Source: Nitrobium sp046350935
GTDB taxonomy: Bacteria > Nitrospirota > Thermodesulfovibrionia > Thermodesulfovibrionales > Dissulfurispiraceae
Assembly (NCBI GenBank): GCA_046350935.1
Contig: JAXLZK010000016.1
Coordinates: 11,459-75,458, forward strand
Length of the DNA stretch: 64,000 nucleotides
Direction of reading: 5' to 3'
The position numbers and the translations under genes are program-made. Under the pieces are notes generated by a model. That model saw only the letters and a program-made list of their open reading frames with translations. It was not told the DNA's origin and did not search any database. Below are positions 7,788-17,075 of the stretch, in pieces. How positions within the stretch are numbered: position 1 is the stretch's first letter; each line of letters opens with the position of its first letter.

Positions 7788-8663
7788 ATGTATTTCCAGG
7801 ATTTGATAGGACGACTGAACGATTTCTGGGCGAAAAAAGGGTGTATACTGCTCCAGCCTTACGACACGGAAGTAGGGGCGGGCACCTTTCACACCGCTAC
7901 CTTTTTCAGGGTTCTCGGACCCGAGCCGTGGAAAACCGCATACGTGGAGCCCTGCAGAAGGCCCACCGACGGCAGGTACGGGGAGAACCCCAACCGGCTG
8001 CAGCACTACTACCAGTACCAGGTAATCATAAAGCCCTCCCCTGCCGACAGCCAGGAGGTCTACCTCGACAGCCTTTCCACGCTCGGGATCGACGCCAAAA
8101 AACACGATATCCGTTTTGTCGAGGACGACTGGGAGTCTCCCACGCTGGGTGCGTGGGGGCTTGGATGGGAGGTATGGCTGGACGGCATGGAGATTACGCA
8201 GTTCACCTATTTCCAGCAGGTCGGAGGCATCGACCTGAAGCCGGTCTCCCTCGAGATCACCTACGGTCTCGAAAGGATCGCGATGTACCTGCAGGAAGTG
8301 GACAGCGTCTACGACATCGAGTGGTGCAAGGGCATCAAATACGGCGAAATCCACAAGCAGGGCGAAGTGGAATTCTCGAAATTCAATTTCGATTACGCGA
8401 ATACCGACCTCCTGCTGAAGCTTTTTGACGAGTACGAAAGGGAATCGAAGAGAATGAACGAACACGGCCTGGTTCTCCCTGCCTATGAATACTGCCTCAA
8501 ATGTTCGCACACCTTCAACCTTCTGGACGCGCGGGGAGTGCTCTCCGTCACGGAAAGGACAGGATATATCGCCCGGGTGAGGGCGCTGGCAAAACTCTGT
8601 GCGGAAGCATTCCTGCAGCAGCGCGAGGAAAAAGGCTTCCCCCTTCTGGCGGAGAAAGCATAA
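7788..8663 (+). CDS. glyQ: Glycyl-tRNA synthetase, alpha subunit
   Basis: A 291-residue class II aminoacyl-tRNA synthetase catalytic subunit of the bacterial alpha2beta2 type. It begins MYFQDLIGRLNDFWAKKGC, with the family signatures QPYDTEVGAGTFHTATFFR, YVEPCRRPTDGRYGENPNR and the long WGLGWEVWLDGMEITQFTYF segment of the active site. Length is normal. It activates glycine with ATP and charges tRNA-Gly together with GlyS. The start has GGAAAGGAAAC just upstream. The stop codon overlaps the glyS start, so the two are translationally coupled. Confidence 0.98.
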   Translation: MYFQDLIGRLNDFWAKKGCILLQPYDTEVGAGTFHTATFFRVLGPEPWKTAYVEPCRRPTDGRYGENPNRLQHYYQYQVIIKPSPADSQEVYLDSLSTLGIDAKKHDIRFVEDDWESPTLGAWGLGWEVWLDGMEITQFTYFQQVGGIDLKPVSLEITYGLERIAMYLQEVDSVYDIEWCKGIKYGEIHKQGEVEFSKFNFDYANTDLLLKLFDEYERESKRMNEHGLVLPAYEYCLKCSHTFNLLDARGVLSVTERTGYIARVRALAKLCAEAFLQQREEKGFPLLAEKA

Positions 8664-10744
8664 TGTCCATCGCAGACGATAAAGCAACGCAGAACGCACT
8701 GCTTCTTCTCGAAGTGGGAACAGAGGAGATCCCCGCTCGCTTCCTCTCTGAGTCCCTCGTGAAGATGCGAGAGCTTTTCGAGAAGCTCGGCGCCGAAGCC
8801 CGCCTGAGCTTTTCCTCCCTCAAAACGTACGCCACTCCCCGCCGGCTGACTCTCCTCGCAGAGGTGGAGACGGCGCAGAGGGCAGCGGAGAAGGAGATAT
8901 GGGGGCCTCCGGTGAATGCGGCTTTCGATAAACAGGGCGCCCCGACCAAGGCCGCAGAGGCCTTCGCCCGGACGAACGGGCTGGAGGTCGGCCAGCTTGC
9001 CCGAAAGGAAAAAGGAAAAGGGACGTACCTGGTCGCTTTGGTCAGGGAGGATGCCCGTAAGACGGAGGAGGTGCTCCCCGATGTCTTGCAGAAGCTGGTC
9101 CTCTCCTTATCCTTTCCCAAATCCATGAGATGGGGCGGCGGCGATCTCCGGTTCGTACGTCCGATCCATTGGATACTCGCGACATACGGCAACAAGAGGG
9201 TTCCGTTCGAGATCGAAGGGATCAGGAGCAGCACCATGACCCGCGGACACCGCTTCCTCGCGCCCGCACCCTTTGAAGTCAGGGACAGCCGCTCCTACCT
9301 CACCCTGCTGCGAAACAATTTCGTGATCGCAGACCTCGAGGAGCGGAAGAAAATCATTACCGAGGGGGCGCTCAAGCTCGCTTCGTCGGTGAACGCAGCC
9401 CTGGTGGAGGACGAGGATCTCCTGCAGCATGTCGCTTTCCTTGTGGAATACCCCACCCCCGTGCTCGGGACTTTTCCCGCTGAGTACCTCGCCCTCCCCA
9501 AGGAGCTTTTGATCACCGTCATGAAGGGGCACCAGAAGTACTTTGCATTACAGGACGCTCACGGCAAGCTCACCAACCATTTTATCGTGATCAGCAATAC
9601 GAAACAGGACAATCAGGATACGATCACGAAAGGCGCGGAAAAGGTGATAAAGCCCCGCTTCGAAGACGCGCGCTTCTACTACGACACCGACAGGAAAATA
9701 AGGCTGGAAGACCGTCTTAAAGAGCTGCAGAAGGTGATCTATCACGAGAAGCTCGGGACCTTGTACGAAAAGAGCAGGCGTATCGCCTCCATTGCGGACT
9801 TCATTGCGGAGAAATGCTGCCCTGAGAAGAAGAAGGACGTCACGACTGCCGCACTGCTCGCCAAAACCGATCTTCTTTCGGGAGTGGTGCGCGAGTTCCC
9901 GGAGCTCCAGGGCATCATGGGCGGCTATTATGCGGGCAACGAAGGCCTTTCCAGCGAGGTGGCGAAGGCGCTTGCCGAGCAGTACCTTCCCGCCTTTTCA
10001 GGAGACAAGAACCCCTCAACCGATACGGGAGCCGTGGTGAGCCTTTCGGACAAACTGGACAACCTGGCCTCTTTCTTCATGCTGGGACAGGCCCCCACCG
10101 GATCGGAGGATCCCTTCGCACTGAGAAGACAAGCCATCGGCGCGATCTCCATTCTTGTCGAAAGGAGATATGCCCTGATCATCGGGGAGCTCTTCGAAAA
10201 AGCGCTGCAGCCCTTCGGGATACAGCATGCACGGGAAGTGGCCGGGGAGCTCGTCCGATTCTTCGAGCAGCGGCTCGATCCCCTCTTCCAGAGCGCCGGC
10301 TATCCGTTCGATGCCATCTCGGCAGTGGTCCACTTCGCCAGAGAGGCGCCTCTCTTCACCCTGAAAGAGCGTCTCACCGCGCTCCAGCAGTTCAGGCAGG
10401 AGACCGGCTCCGCTTCGTTCCTCCTTGCCCTCAAGAGGGTAAATAACATCGCCCCGAAAGAGGACGTCCCTCCCGTCGATCCCGCCCTTTTCACCTACGA
10501 AGAGGAGGAGCAGTTGCATCGTGCGGTGGAGAACGTTGCTCCTCATTTCCGCGCGCTGATACAGAAGGACGCCTACTACGATGCCCTCACGCTCCTGGCG
10601 ACCCTCAAGGACCTCATCAACCGGTTCTTCGACAAGGTCCTCATCATGGACAAGGACGCGAAGGTGAAGTGCAACCGTCTCTCCCTCCTCCGTACCATAC
10701 AGGGTCTTGCCCACCGGATTGCCGATTTCTCAAAACTCGGCTGA
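8663..10744 (+). CDS. glyS: Glycyl-tRNA synthetase, beta subunit
   Basis: A 693-residue beta subunit. N-terminal LLLEVGTEEIPARF and ATPRRLTLLAE are family signatures; the middle carries FLVEYPTPVLGTFPAEYL and an HD-like core, and the C-terminus an anticodon-binding helical domain ending in LLRTIQGLAHRIADFSKLG. I start it at the ATG at 8663, which shares its A with the glyQ stop (TAATG); the same frame stays open upstream but homology and coupling argue against that. A G/C-tract terminator follows. Confidence 0.97.
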   Translation: MSIADDKATQNALLLLEVGTEEIPARFLSESLVKMRELFEKLGAEARLSFSSLKTYATPRRLTLLAEVETAQRAAEKEIWGPPVNAAFDKQGAPTKAAEAFARTNGLEVGQLARKEKGKGTYLVALVREDARKTEEVLPDVLQKLVLSLSFPKSMRWGGGDLRFVRPIHWILATYGNKRVPFEIEGIRSSTMTRGHRFLAPAPFEVRDSRSYLTLLRNNFVIADLEERKKIITEGALKLASSVNAALVEDEDLLQHVAFLVEYPTPVLGTFPAEYLALPKELLITVMKGHQKYFALQDAHGKLTNHFIVISNTKQDNQDTITKGAEKVIKPRFEDARFYYDTDRKIRLEDRLKELQKVIYHEKLGTLYEKSRRIASIADFIAEKCCPEKKKDVTTAALLAKTDLLSGVVREFPELQGIMGGYYAGNEGLSSEVAKALAEQYLPAFSGDKNPSTDTGAVVSLSDKLDNLASFFMLGQAPTGSEDPFALRRQAIGAISILVERRYALIIGELFEKALQPFGIQHAREVAGELVRFFEQRLDPLFQSAGYPFDAISAVVHFAREAPLFTLKERLTALQQFRQETGSASFLLALKRVNNIAPKEDVPPVDPALFTYEEEEQLHRAVENVAPHFRALIQKDAYYDALTLLATLKDLINRFFDKVLIMDKDAKVKCNRLSLLRTIQGLAHRIADFSKLG

Positions 10745-10810
10745 TCAGTCCGGAGAACGCGGCAGAAAAGAGCAGAGTACGCCTTCTTGGTGTTCATCGT
10801 GAAATAGCCT

Positions 10811-10854
10811 AAGAAAAGAGGGGGGGGTGCCGGCGGCCCCCCCCCTCTCTTTTC
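10811..10854. terminator. Bidirectional terminator between glyS and proB
   Basis: AAGAAAAGAG plus a G tract pairs with a C tract plus CTCTCTTTTC around a GCCGGC-type loop. The A-rich 5' flank and T-rich 3' flank allow it to end both convergent transcripts. Confidence 0.85.
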
Positions 10855-10875
10855 GGTGCGAACGCATCCCGCTCT

Positions 10876-11976
10876 TCAGGAGAGAACGACGAGGTTGTCC
10901 CGGTGAATCACTTCATCAGGATATTTGTAGCCGAGAATTGTCTCGATTTCAGAGGTCCTCTTGCCCTTGATCCGCTCCACATCAAGGGAGGAATAGTTGA
11001 CGATTCCCTTTGCGATGCGCCTCCCGAGTGAATCGGTGCAATAGACCGCGTCTCCCGTATCGAAAGCGCCCTTTACAGAGAGGATCCCCGACGGCAGCAG
11101 GCTTTTTCCCGCCTTCAGCACCGCGTGGACCGCTCCCTCGTCCATCGAAAGGGACCCTTTCGGACGTATTGCGTAGGCGATCCAGCCTTTCCGTGAAGAA
11201 AGACTCCTCGTGCGGGGGCGGAATTCGGTGCCGTGAGGCTCCCCGCCGAGGAGGGAGAGCAAAAGCCCCTTCCGCTTCCCGCTGATGACGTTCACCTTGA
11301 TCCCGTAGGACATGGCCTTCTTTGCCGCAAGGATTTTCGAGTACATTCCCCCGGTGCCGACCGCGCTCCCCGCCCCCCCGGCCATTGCCTCGATCTCGGG
11401 GGTTATCTCGTCGACGCAGGGGATCACCCTTACCTGGGCATTCCCTTTCGGATCAGAAGGATAGAGACCGTCCACGTCCGACAGGATGATAAGCCGCTCC
11501 GCGTCGATCAGCCCGGAAACGAGAGCTGCAAGCTGATCGTTATCCCCGAATTTGATCTCGTCCGTGGCGACCGTATCGTTTTCGTTGATGATCGGGAGGA
11601 TGCCATAGGAAAGGAGGGTTGCGAGCGTATTCTTGGAATTGAGGTAGCGCGCCCTGTCCGAAAAATCTTCCCGGGTGAGCAGTATCTGCGCCACCTTCCT
11701 GCCGAACTCTTCAAAGCTCTTCTCATAGGCCCACATCAGGGAGGACTGCCCCACTGCCGCTGCCGCCTGTTTGAGGCAGATTTCGCGTGGTTTTGTCTTC
11801 AGACCCAGTTTTTTCATTCCCGCGGCAACGGCCCCTGAAGAGACAATAACCACCTCGTGTCCGGAACCGGCCGCTTCGGATATATCCTTGGCCAGCGCAG
11901 AGATCCTCTTCTGGTTGAGCCCCCCTCCTCCTTCCGCGAGGATGTTGCTCCCGATCTTTACCACGACTCTGCCCAT
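10876..11976 (-). CDS. proB: Glutamate 5-kinase
   Basis: A 366-residue enzyme for the first step of proline synthesis (ATP + glutamate to glutamyl 5-phosphate). The amino-acid kinase domain starts VVVKIGSNIL and contains VSSGAVAAGM, the ARYLNSKNTL-type substrate loop, PIINENDTVATDEI and the GTGGMYSKILAAKKA motif. A PUA domain follows from about residue 275 (DEGAVHAVLKAGKSLLPSG). Full-length two-domain form. It starts 24 bases downstream of obgE in the same direction; proA is not in the window. Confidence 0.97.
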   Translation of the reverse strand: MGRVVVKIGSNILAEGGGGLNQKRISALAKDISEAAGSGHEVVIVSSGAVAAGMKKLGLKTKPREICLKQAAAAVGQSSLMWAYEKSFEEFGRKVAQILLTREDFSDRARYLNSKNTLATLLSYGILPIINENDTVATDEIKFGDNDQLAALVSGLIDAERLIILSDVDGLYPSDPKGNAQVRVIPCVDEITPEIEAMAGGAGSAVGTGGMYSKILAAKKAMSYGIKVNVISGKRKGLLLSLLGGEPHGTEFRPRTRSLSSRKGWIAYAIRPKGSLSMDEGAVHAVLKAGKSLLPSGILSVKGAFDTGDAVYCTDSLGRRIAKGIVNYSSLDVERIKGKRTSEIETILGYKYPDEVIHRDNLVVLS

Positions 11977-12000
11977 GACCTCTCTTTCCTCTCCCCGCCC

Positions 12001-13038
12001 TCAGGCCTCTCTCTCAGGCAGATGCCCCACGGCGCTCCGGCTTTTTCCTACCTTGTCGGCCAGATAGCGGACAAGGGGCTTGACTCCCTCTCCGGTGGCG
12101 GCGGACAGGGGAAAGAAGTCCAGGCCCCTCTCGCGACAATAAGCGCGAAGACGCTCGGCTCTGACCCCTTCCCCGGCGATATCCAGCTTTGTTCCCGCCA
12201 CCGCCATGGGCTTCTCCGCCAGTTCCGGGCTGTATAATAACAATTCCCGGTTGATCTTCTCAAAGTCCTCCACCGGATCCGAGGTCTGTATATCCGAGAT
12301 GTCCACCAGATGGAGGAGAACCGAGGTCCTTTCCACGTGGCGGAGGAACTGGAACCCAAGCCCGACTCCGCGGTGCGCACCTTCGATGAGGCCCGGGATG
12401 TCGGCCACAACGAAGCTCTGCAGGTCCTCGACCTTTACGACTCCGAGATTGGGGACGAGGGTGGTGAAAGGATAATCGGCGATCTTGGGGCGGGCGGCGG
12501 AGAGCACCGAGATAAGGGTCGATTTGCCCGCATTGGGCAGGCCGACCAACCCCACATCGGCGAGGAGCTTCAGTTCGAGGATGAGCCACTTTTCCTCTCC
12601 GGGCTCTCCCGGCTGGGCGAACCGGGGCGCCTGACGGACAGCAGTGGCAAAATGGGAATTCCCGAGGCCGCCCCGTCCGCCTTTTGCGACGACAATTTCC
12701 GCACCCTCCCTGTCCAGGTCGGCGAGGACCGCACCGCTTTCCGCGTCCTTTACCAGGGTGCCCACGGGCACCGGGATCGCCAGACTCTCTCCGTCCTTGC
12801 CGTGCTTGTTGCTCCCCATGCCGTGCTCGCCTCGCCCCGCCCTGTTTTCACGGTGGTAGCGCAGGTCCAGAAGGGTGTTCAATTCCCTGACGGCGCGCAC
12901 AACGATATCGCCCCCCTTGCCGCCGTCGCCGCCGTCGGGGCCGCCGCGCGGAATGAACTTTTCCCTCCGGAAGCTTACGCATCCGCGGCCGCCGTCGCCC
13001 GACTTCACATAAACCTTAACGTAATCAACAAACTGCAT
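12001..13038 (-). CDS. obgE: Obg/CgtA GTPase, ribosome assembly
   Basis: A 345-residue GTPase that acts in large-subunit maturation. The glycine-rich Obg domain covers about residues 1-158 (GGPDGGDGGKGGDIV). The G domain follows with GLPNAGKST, DIPGLIEGA and the late SAATGEG motif; the G4 region reads GTKLD, the usual Obg variant of NKxD. It lacks the extra C-terminal Obg domain, as in many Gram-negatives. It follows rpmA after a terminator-like hairpin, the common rplU-rpmA-obgE order. Confidence 0.97.
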   Translation of the reverse strand: MQFVDYVKVYVKSGDGGRGCVSFRREKFIPRGGPDGGDGGKGGDIVVRAVRELNTLLDLRYHRENRAGRGEHGMGSNKHGKDGESLAIPVPVGTLVKDAESGAVLADLDREGAEIVVAKGGRGGLGNSHFATAVRQAPRFAQPGEPGEEKWLILELKLLADVGLVGLPNAGKSTLISVLSAARPKIADYPFTTLVPNLGVVKVEDLQSFVVADIPGLIEGAHRGVGLGFQFLRHVERTSVLLHLVDISDIQTSDPVEDFEKINRELLLYSPELAEKPMAVAGTKLDIAGEGVRAERLRAYCRERGLDFFPLSAATGEGVKPLVRYLADKVGKSRSAVGHLPEREA

Positions 13039-13052
13039 CGTTCACCATAAAC

Positions 13053-13084
13053 AAAAAAGGCAGTCGCACGAGAGCAGACTGCCT
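13053..13084 (-). terminator. Hairpin terminator or attenuator between rpmA and obgE
   Basis: On the minus strand AGGCAGTC pairs with GACTGCCT (8 bp, 11-base loop) and is followed directly by TTTTTTG. It would let most ribosomal-protein transcripts stop before obgE and a fraction read through. Confidence 0.8.
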
Positions 13085-13110
13085 CCTTGTTTCTCTCCTA
13101 TGCTTTTCGG

Positions 13111-13392
13111 TTATGCGCTGGCAGCGAGCTGCGCTCCGGCGGCAGGATATACGCTGACCTTCATGCGCAGCTTATCCTTCCTCTCGAATTTTACGACGCC
13201 GTCGATAAGGGCGAAAAGGGTGTCGTCTGAGCCGATCCCCACGTTGTTGCCTTTATGGAACTTCGTGCCGCGCTGCCGCACCAGAATATTTCCTGCACGT
13301 ACGGACTGGCCGCCGAACCTCTTCACTCCGAGTCTTTTCGACTCGCTGTCGCGGCCGTTTCTTGAGCTTCCAACTCCTTTTTTATGTGCCAT
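13111..13392 (-). CDS. rpmA: 50S ribosomal protein L27
   Basis: A 93-residue protein of the large subunit near the peptidyl-transferase centre. The start MAHKKGVGSSRNGRDSESKR and the SVRAGNILVRQRGTKFHKG motif are typical. The short N-terminus begins with the usual MAHKKG, so no cleaved Firmicute-type extension is present. The C-terminal tail PAAGAQLAASA is slightly longer than average. It follows rplU by two bases of spacing. Confidence 0.97.
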   Translation of the reverse strand: MAHKKGVGSSRNGRDSESKRLGVKRFGGQSVRAGNILVRQRGTKFHKGNNVGIGSDDTLFALIDGVVKFERKDKLRMKVSVYPAAGAQLAASA

Positions 13393-13394
13393 GG

Positions 13395-13709
13395 CTAGCC
13401 TCCGATTATTTCTTTGATCTTAAGGGTTACATACCGCTGCCGGTGGCCCTTCGTCTTGTTGTGGGCTTTCTTCGGGGTGGTCTTCAGGACGAGAATCTTT
13501 TCCCCCTTCCCTGCAGCCACCACCTCCGCCTTCACGCTGGCCCCTGCGATATAGGGCTTCCCCCATACCGTTTTGCCCTCGCCCGCGATCATCAGGACCT
13601 TATCCATTACCACCTCGGAATTCAGCTCTCCGGTCATTTTTTCCAGGCGTACCGTATCACCGGCTGCAACGCGTATCTGCTCTCCGCCTGCTTCTACCAC
13701 TGCGTACAT
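13395..13709 (-). CDS. rplU: 50S ribosomal protein L21
   Basis: A 104-residue protein starting MYAVVEAGGEQIRVAAGDTV. The C-terminal signature KKAHNKTKGHRQRYVTLKI is complete. It binds 23S rRNA. It is first in the rplU-rpmA-obgE-proB run on the minus strand and has a short leader after a promoter at 13741-13770. Most L21 proteins read YAVIxTGGKQ; here it is EAGGEQ, a mild variant. Confidence 0.97.
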   Translation of the reverse strand: MYAVVEAGGEQIRVAAGDTVRLEKMTGELNSEVVMDKVLMIAGEGKTVWGKPYIAGASVKAEVVAAGKGEKILVLKTTPKKAHNKTKGHRQRYVTLKIKEIIGG

Positions 13710-13740
13710 ACAATCACCCCCGAATTAATTTCGAACTATT

Positions 13741-13770
13741 AGTAAAGCAGATTACAGGCTATAAAGTCAA
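13741..13770 (-). promoter_or_regulatory. Promoter of rplU-rpmA
   Basis: TTGACT (13765-13770) and TTTACT (13741-13746) on the minus strand with an 18-base spacer, about 30 bases before the rplU start. Confidence 0.5.
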
Positions 13771-13867
13771 TAAAAATAATCGGTTTTGTTCAACAGAGAA
13801 CGGCGAGGCCGCCCTTTATTCCCTCATCCTCCCCTATCATCCCGAAGAGGCGCTGCAGCAGCGATTC

Positions 13868-13897
13868 TTGACCTGACCTCAGGCGCTTGGGTATGGT
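13868..13897 (+). promoter_or_regulatory. Possible promoter of the FmdB-type gene
   Basis: TTGACC (13868-13873), 18-base spacer, TATGGT (13892-13897), followed by an AT-rich start region and AGGAGG before the ATG at 13936. Confidence 0.45.
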
Positions 13898-13935
13898 ATA
13901 TTTAATAATACAGGATTTCTTCAGGAGGTACCACC

Positions 13936-14247
13936 ATGCCCATATACGAATACTCATGTCTCCAATGCGGAAAGAGGCACGAGATCATGCAGAAGTTCAG
14001 CGATGCGCCGCTCGCGGAGTGCCCTGACTGCGGAGGGGAGATGAAAAAACTGATCTCCAACACCTCCTTCGTCCTGAAGGGGACCGGCTGGTATGTAACG
14101 GACTATGGCTCGTCCGACAGGAAGAAGGGGAAGGATACGGATACGGGGACCCCGGAGAAAAAGGCCACCGAAACGAAGGCGGAAGGCAAAAGCGAAACAA
14201 AATCAGAGACAAAGACGGAAACGAAGTCCGAAACCAAGGCTGCCTGA
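13936..14247 (+). CDS. FmdB-type small zinc ribbon protein
   Basis: A 103-residue protein. The N-terminal zinc ribbon has C8, C11, C29 and C32 (MPIYEYSCLQCGKRHE...CPDCGGEM), the FmdB/putative regulatory protein family. FmdB was named from formamidase loci, but the family's real role is not known. The C-terminal 40 residues are low complexity, a run of K-S-E-T-K repeats that is probably disordered. AGGAGGT lies just before the start. The TIM-barrel gene begins 14 bases after its stop. Confidence 0.88.
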   Translation: MPIYEYSCLQCGKRHEIMQKFSDAPLAECPDCGGEMKKLISNTSFVLKGTGWYVTDYGSSDRKKGKDTDTGTPEKKATETKAEGKSETKSETKTETKSETKAA

Positions 14248-14261
14248 CGGCACGCTGTTGC

Positions 14262-15047
14262 ATGATCCGGCCCCATGTGCATGTCCCTTATGACAAGATA
14301 GGGGAGCATCTCTCGTTTATCATCGAAAACAGGCTGAACCTGGAGATTTATTTCAGCGCATCCAGCCTCGATACGCTGGCGGAATCCTCCCTGCTTCGCC
14401 TCGAAGAGGCGCTCTCCTATGGCCCTTCCCTCTCCTTTCATGCGCCCTTTATGGACCTGTCCCCTGCCGCCCTCGACGCGAGGATCAGGAAAGCGACCCT
14501 CGAACGCTTCCACCAGGTCCTCGATATCGCCGAAGTCCTGCGCCCCAGGAGCATCGTATTTCATTCAGGGTATGAGAAGTGGAAGTACGCCTTCAATACG
14601 GCCCTCTGGATCGAAAAGAGCTTGGAAACCTGGGTGCCCCTCAACGAAAGAGCACGGGAAAGAGGCGTGAAAATCGCGATCGAGAATATTTTTGAAGACG
14701 AGCCTTCGAATCTCAGAATGCTGATGGAGGAAATGAAATCCGAGAACTTCGGTGTCTGCTTCGATGTAGGGCATTGCAATCTCTTTTCGGCGCTGCCGCT
14801 TACAGCCTGGGTCGATGAGCTGAGACCCTACCTGTTCGAGCTCCATCTGCACGACAACGACAAGACCGCAGACCAGCATCTCCCGCCCGGCGAGGGGAGC
14901 GTCGATTTCTCCGCCCTCTTCTCCGCAGTACAGGGCAGCGACTGTATCTACACCATCGAGGCGCATACCCGCGAACGGGTGATGAAAAGCCTGAAAAGGC
15001 TTGAAGAATACCGCGCCTTACTCCCCGGCAACGACCAGAGAGCCTGA
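14262..15047 (+). CDS. Xylose-isomerase-like TIM-barrel protein (AP endonuclease 2 family)
   Basis: A 261-residue TIM barrel of the sugar phosphate isomerase/epimerase or endonuclease IV superfamily. Metal-ligand motifs are in the expected order: SFHAPF, VFHSGY, IAIENIF (Glu), CFDVGHCN (Asp, His), ELHLHDND (His, Asp) and a final YTIEAH (Glu). Substrate cannot be told: sugar epimerase and AP endonuclease both use this site. Length (shorter than E. coli Nfo) and the H-x-H-D-N-D motif favour the epimerase-like branch. It overlaps the convergent methyltransferase gene by 30 bases at the 3' ends. Confidence 0.8.
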   Translation: MIRPHVHVPYDKIGEHLSFIIENRLNLEIYFSASSLDTLAESSLLRLEEALSYGPSLSFHAPFMDLSPAALDARIRKATLERFHQVLDIAEVLRPRSIVFHSGYEKWKYAFNTALWIEKSLETWVPLNERARERGVKIAIENIFEDEPSNLRMLMEEMKSENFGVCFDVGHCNLFSALPLTAWVDELRPYLFELHLHDNDKTADQHLPPGEGSVDFSALFSAVQGSDCIYTIEAHTRERVMKSLKRLEEYRALLPGNDQRA

Positions 15048-15881
15048 CAGCGCTTCGAGCGGGTCGCCCGGCCGGTAGGAGAAGCGCACCTTTGCCCTTT
15101 CCCCGGGATGCACGTCGAAAGGCGCTTCCAGGGGGAATACGAGATACTGGCTGAACCAGTCGATGGTGCCGCTTTTCTCCGTCACTACCGCAAGGACATT
15201 CTTGGTGATGAAGCGGAGCGCATTCAGCGAGCCCGCTTCAGCTATTGTCAGCATCCCCTCCCAGTCGCACTGCTCAGGCAGGTCTTCGCTATAGGAGAAG
15301 ATCTGGTAGGGCACCGGCTCTCCGAGACCTTTCGTATCGTTCTGCACGGAGTAAGGGTGCTGGAAAAGGGGCACGGGAGCGCGGAAGCCTGAGAAGTCGA
15401 AAGACTGCTGCACCGGCTGCACCGCCTGAATGGCCGCTTCCGGAATAAAGAGGGGAAGCGGGTCCCCGAACTTTTCCCGGTATCTCTTTTTGAAAGACGA
15501 GAGCACCGGAAGCTGCTTCTCCCGCAGCATCCCCACATGGATCATTTCGCAGATAACCACTTCCACCGGCTCGGGGGGAAGATAGTCGAAAGCGTCCGCC
15601 TCGACCACCTCTATCCGCTCGGCACCGGGATTGAGGGCCAAAATTCTTCGGGCCTCCCGGACCAGTGCGGGATTCCTCTCCACGCTCCAGACCTTCGAGG
15701 CCTTCCGGGCGGCAAAAAAGGAGAGGACCCCTGTCCCCGCCCCCAGTTCAAGGACGCGGGCCCCGGGACGCACCAGTGTGTGGATCGCCTCCTTGAAGCC
15801 CGTCAGCCGCGGTGAATCGCTCAGCATGTTGTAGTGGTAGTGCAAAGGAATGAACTGGCCGAGCAAAGCGCTCTCCTCCAT
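15018..15881 (-). CDS. SAM-dependent methyltransferase, PRMT-like
   Basis: A 287-residue class I methyltransferase. The SAM-binding motif is VLELGAGTGVLSFFAARKA, then the acidic loop VWSVERNP, the IEVVEADAFDY motif and VVICEMIHVG. The last resembles the first half of the double-E loop of protein arginine methyltransferases, and the beta-barrel-like C-terminal half fits that fold. Whether it methylates protein is not known. It is the last gene of the run lytic transglycosylase-nadA-midA and begins 35 bases after the stop of the preceding gene. Confidence 0.72.
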   Translation of the reverse strand: MEESALLGQFIPLHYHYNMLSDSPRLTGFKEAIHTLVRPGARVLELGAGTGVLSFFAARKASKVWSVERNPALVREARRILALNPGAERIEVVEADAFDYLPPEPVEVVICEMIHVGMLREKQLPVLSSFKKRYREKFGDPLPLFIPEAAIQAVQPVQQSFDFSGFRAPVPLFQHPYSVQNDTKGLGEPVPYQIFSYSEDLPEQCDWEGMLTIAEAGSLNALRFITKNVLAVVTEKSGTIDWFSQYLVFPLEAPFDVHPGERAKVRFSYRPGDPLEALSGSLVVAGE

Positions 15882-15916
15882 GGTTTCCCCTCCGCGCAGC
15901 GTTTTCCGGCAGCGAG

Positions 15917-17029
15917 CTACACTCTTTTCGCCTGGTTCCTCAGGCTGAACCCCCTCAGCGAGGGAGTGCCGGTCCCTCGGTATTGTACCATCACCTGGTG
16001 GGATTCTCCCATCCCCTGGGGAAAAATCAGCCCCTTGATCTTCGCCAGTTCAAAAGGATCGGGTGTTTCGCCGTATCTCCCGCGGATCATTTCGTCGATT
16101 CCGAGGGCCACAAGGTAGGCGCCCTGCGGGCAATAGCCCCCCACGGAGATCCCCTCTTCAGCTCCCCATCTTTTCAGGGAAGAGAAGTTCACATGCGCGG
16201 TCATGTCCTGCTCCCCGATATGGCGGTAGGGGTTCTCGTTGATCTGGTGCCGGTAATAGCAAAGCAGGGTCCCCCTGCTCCTGTCCTCGCTGTAATACTC
16301 CTCAGCAGTATACCCGTAATCGATTGTCAGGAGAAAGCCGCTCCGGAGATGCGCGCTTATTTCGTGCAGCCACTCCCGTATCCGCAGGTTGACCTCGGTC
16401 CGGTACCCGCGGGGAAGATGAGGCGCAAACTCCCTGCAGTACTCAGCGGTCTCCTCCCGCGCCGGTCTTCCCGCTTCGACAAAAGCGTCATCCTTCACGT
16501 CAACGAAGATCTCGATCAGTTCGTCCGTCATCTCTACAAGGCGGACGGGAAAGGCGTCCAGGAGCTCATTGGAGAGGAAGCAGCCGGTCACCCCGCCCAC
16601 CTCCCGCAGAGCGTGGAACCATCGGACCTCAGCTCCCGATCCGGCAAGGAGCTGCTGTTGCCGCTCCCTCATCGCCGGATTCATTTCGACGATGGAGTAA
16701 TCGATATGCCGAAAGATATCCCTCTCCCTCAAAGAATCGAGCATATCCCTGGCAAGATATCCCATTCCCGCACCCATCTCCACGATCCTGAACCGTTCCG
16801 GCCGCTGCAGCAGATCCCACATCTCTTCCATCTGCCTGCCGAGCATGGCTCCGAACAGGGGGTGCAGGTGGGGGCTGGTGTAAAAGTCCCCTTCCTTTCC
16901 GATCCTCGTCGCCTCTTTCGTATAGTAGCCGAGGCCGGGGTAATAGAGGGCCATCTCCATAAAAGTCTCGAAGGAGACAGGCCCTTCTTTCCTGATCTTT
17001 TCGACGATTTTTTCCTGCAGGATCGACAT
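15917..17029 (-). CDS. MidA/NDUFAF7-family SAM-dependent methyltransferase
   Basis: A 370-residue enzyme of the COG1565 family. Signatures: the N-terminal ALYYPGLGYY, GDFYTSPHLHPLFGAML, the SAM motif IVEMGAGMGYLARDML, FLSNELLDAFPVRLVE and LLTIDYGYTAEEYY. The mitochondrial relative NDUFAF7 methylates an arginine of complex I; the bacterial target is not established. It lies 46 bases downstream of nadA and upstream of a second methyltransferase. Confidence 0.88.
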   Translation of the reverse strand: MSILQEKIVEKIRKEGPVSFETFMEMALYYPGLGYYTKEATRIGKEGDFYTSPHLHPLFGAMLGRQMEEMWDLLQRPERFRIVEMGAGMGYLARDMLDSLRERDIFRHIDYSIVEMNPAMRERQQQLLAGSGAEVRWFHALREVGGVTGCFLSNELLDAFPVRLVEMTDELIEIFVDVKDDAFVEAGRPAREETAEYCREFAPHLPRGYRTEVNLRIREWLHEISAHLRSGFLLTIDYGYTAEEYYSEDRSRGTLLCYYRHQINENPYRHIGEQDMTAHVNFSSLKRWGAEEGISVGGYCPQGAYLVALGIDEMIRGRYGETPDPFELAKIKGLIFPQGMGESHQVMVQYRGTGTPSLRGFSLRNQAKRV

Positions 17030-17075
17030 TGCTTATTTGGTAAGGGGAGGCATCGCTGCCCAAGCCGGCGCCCGG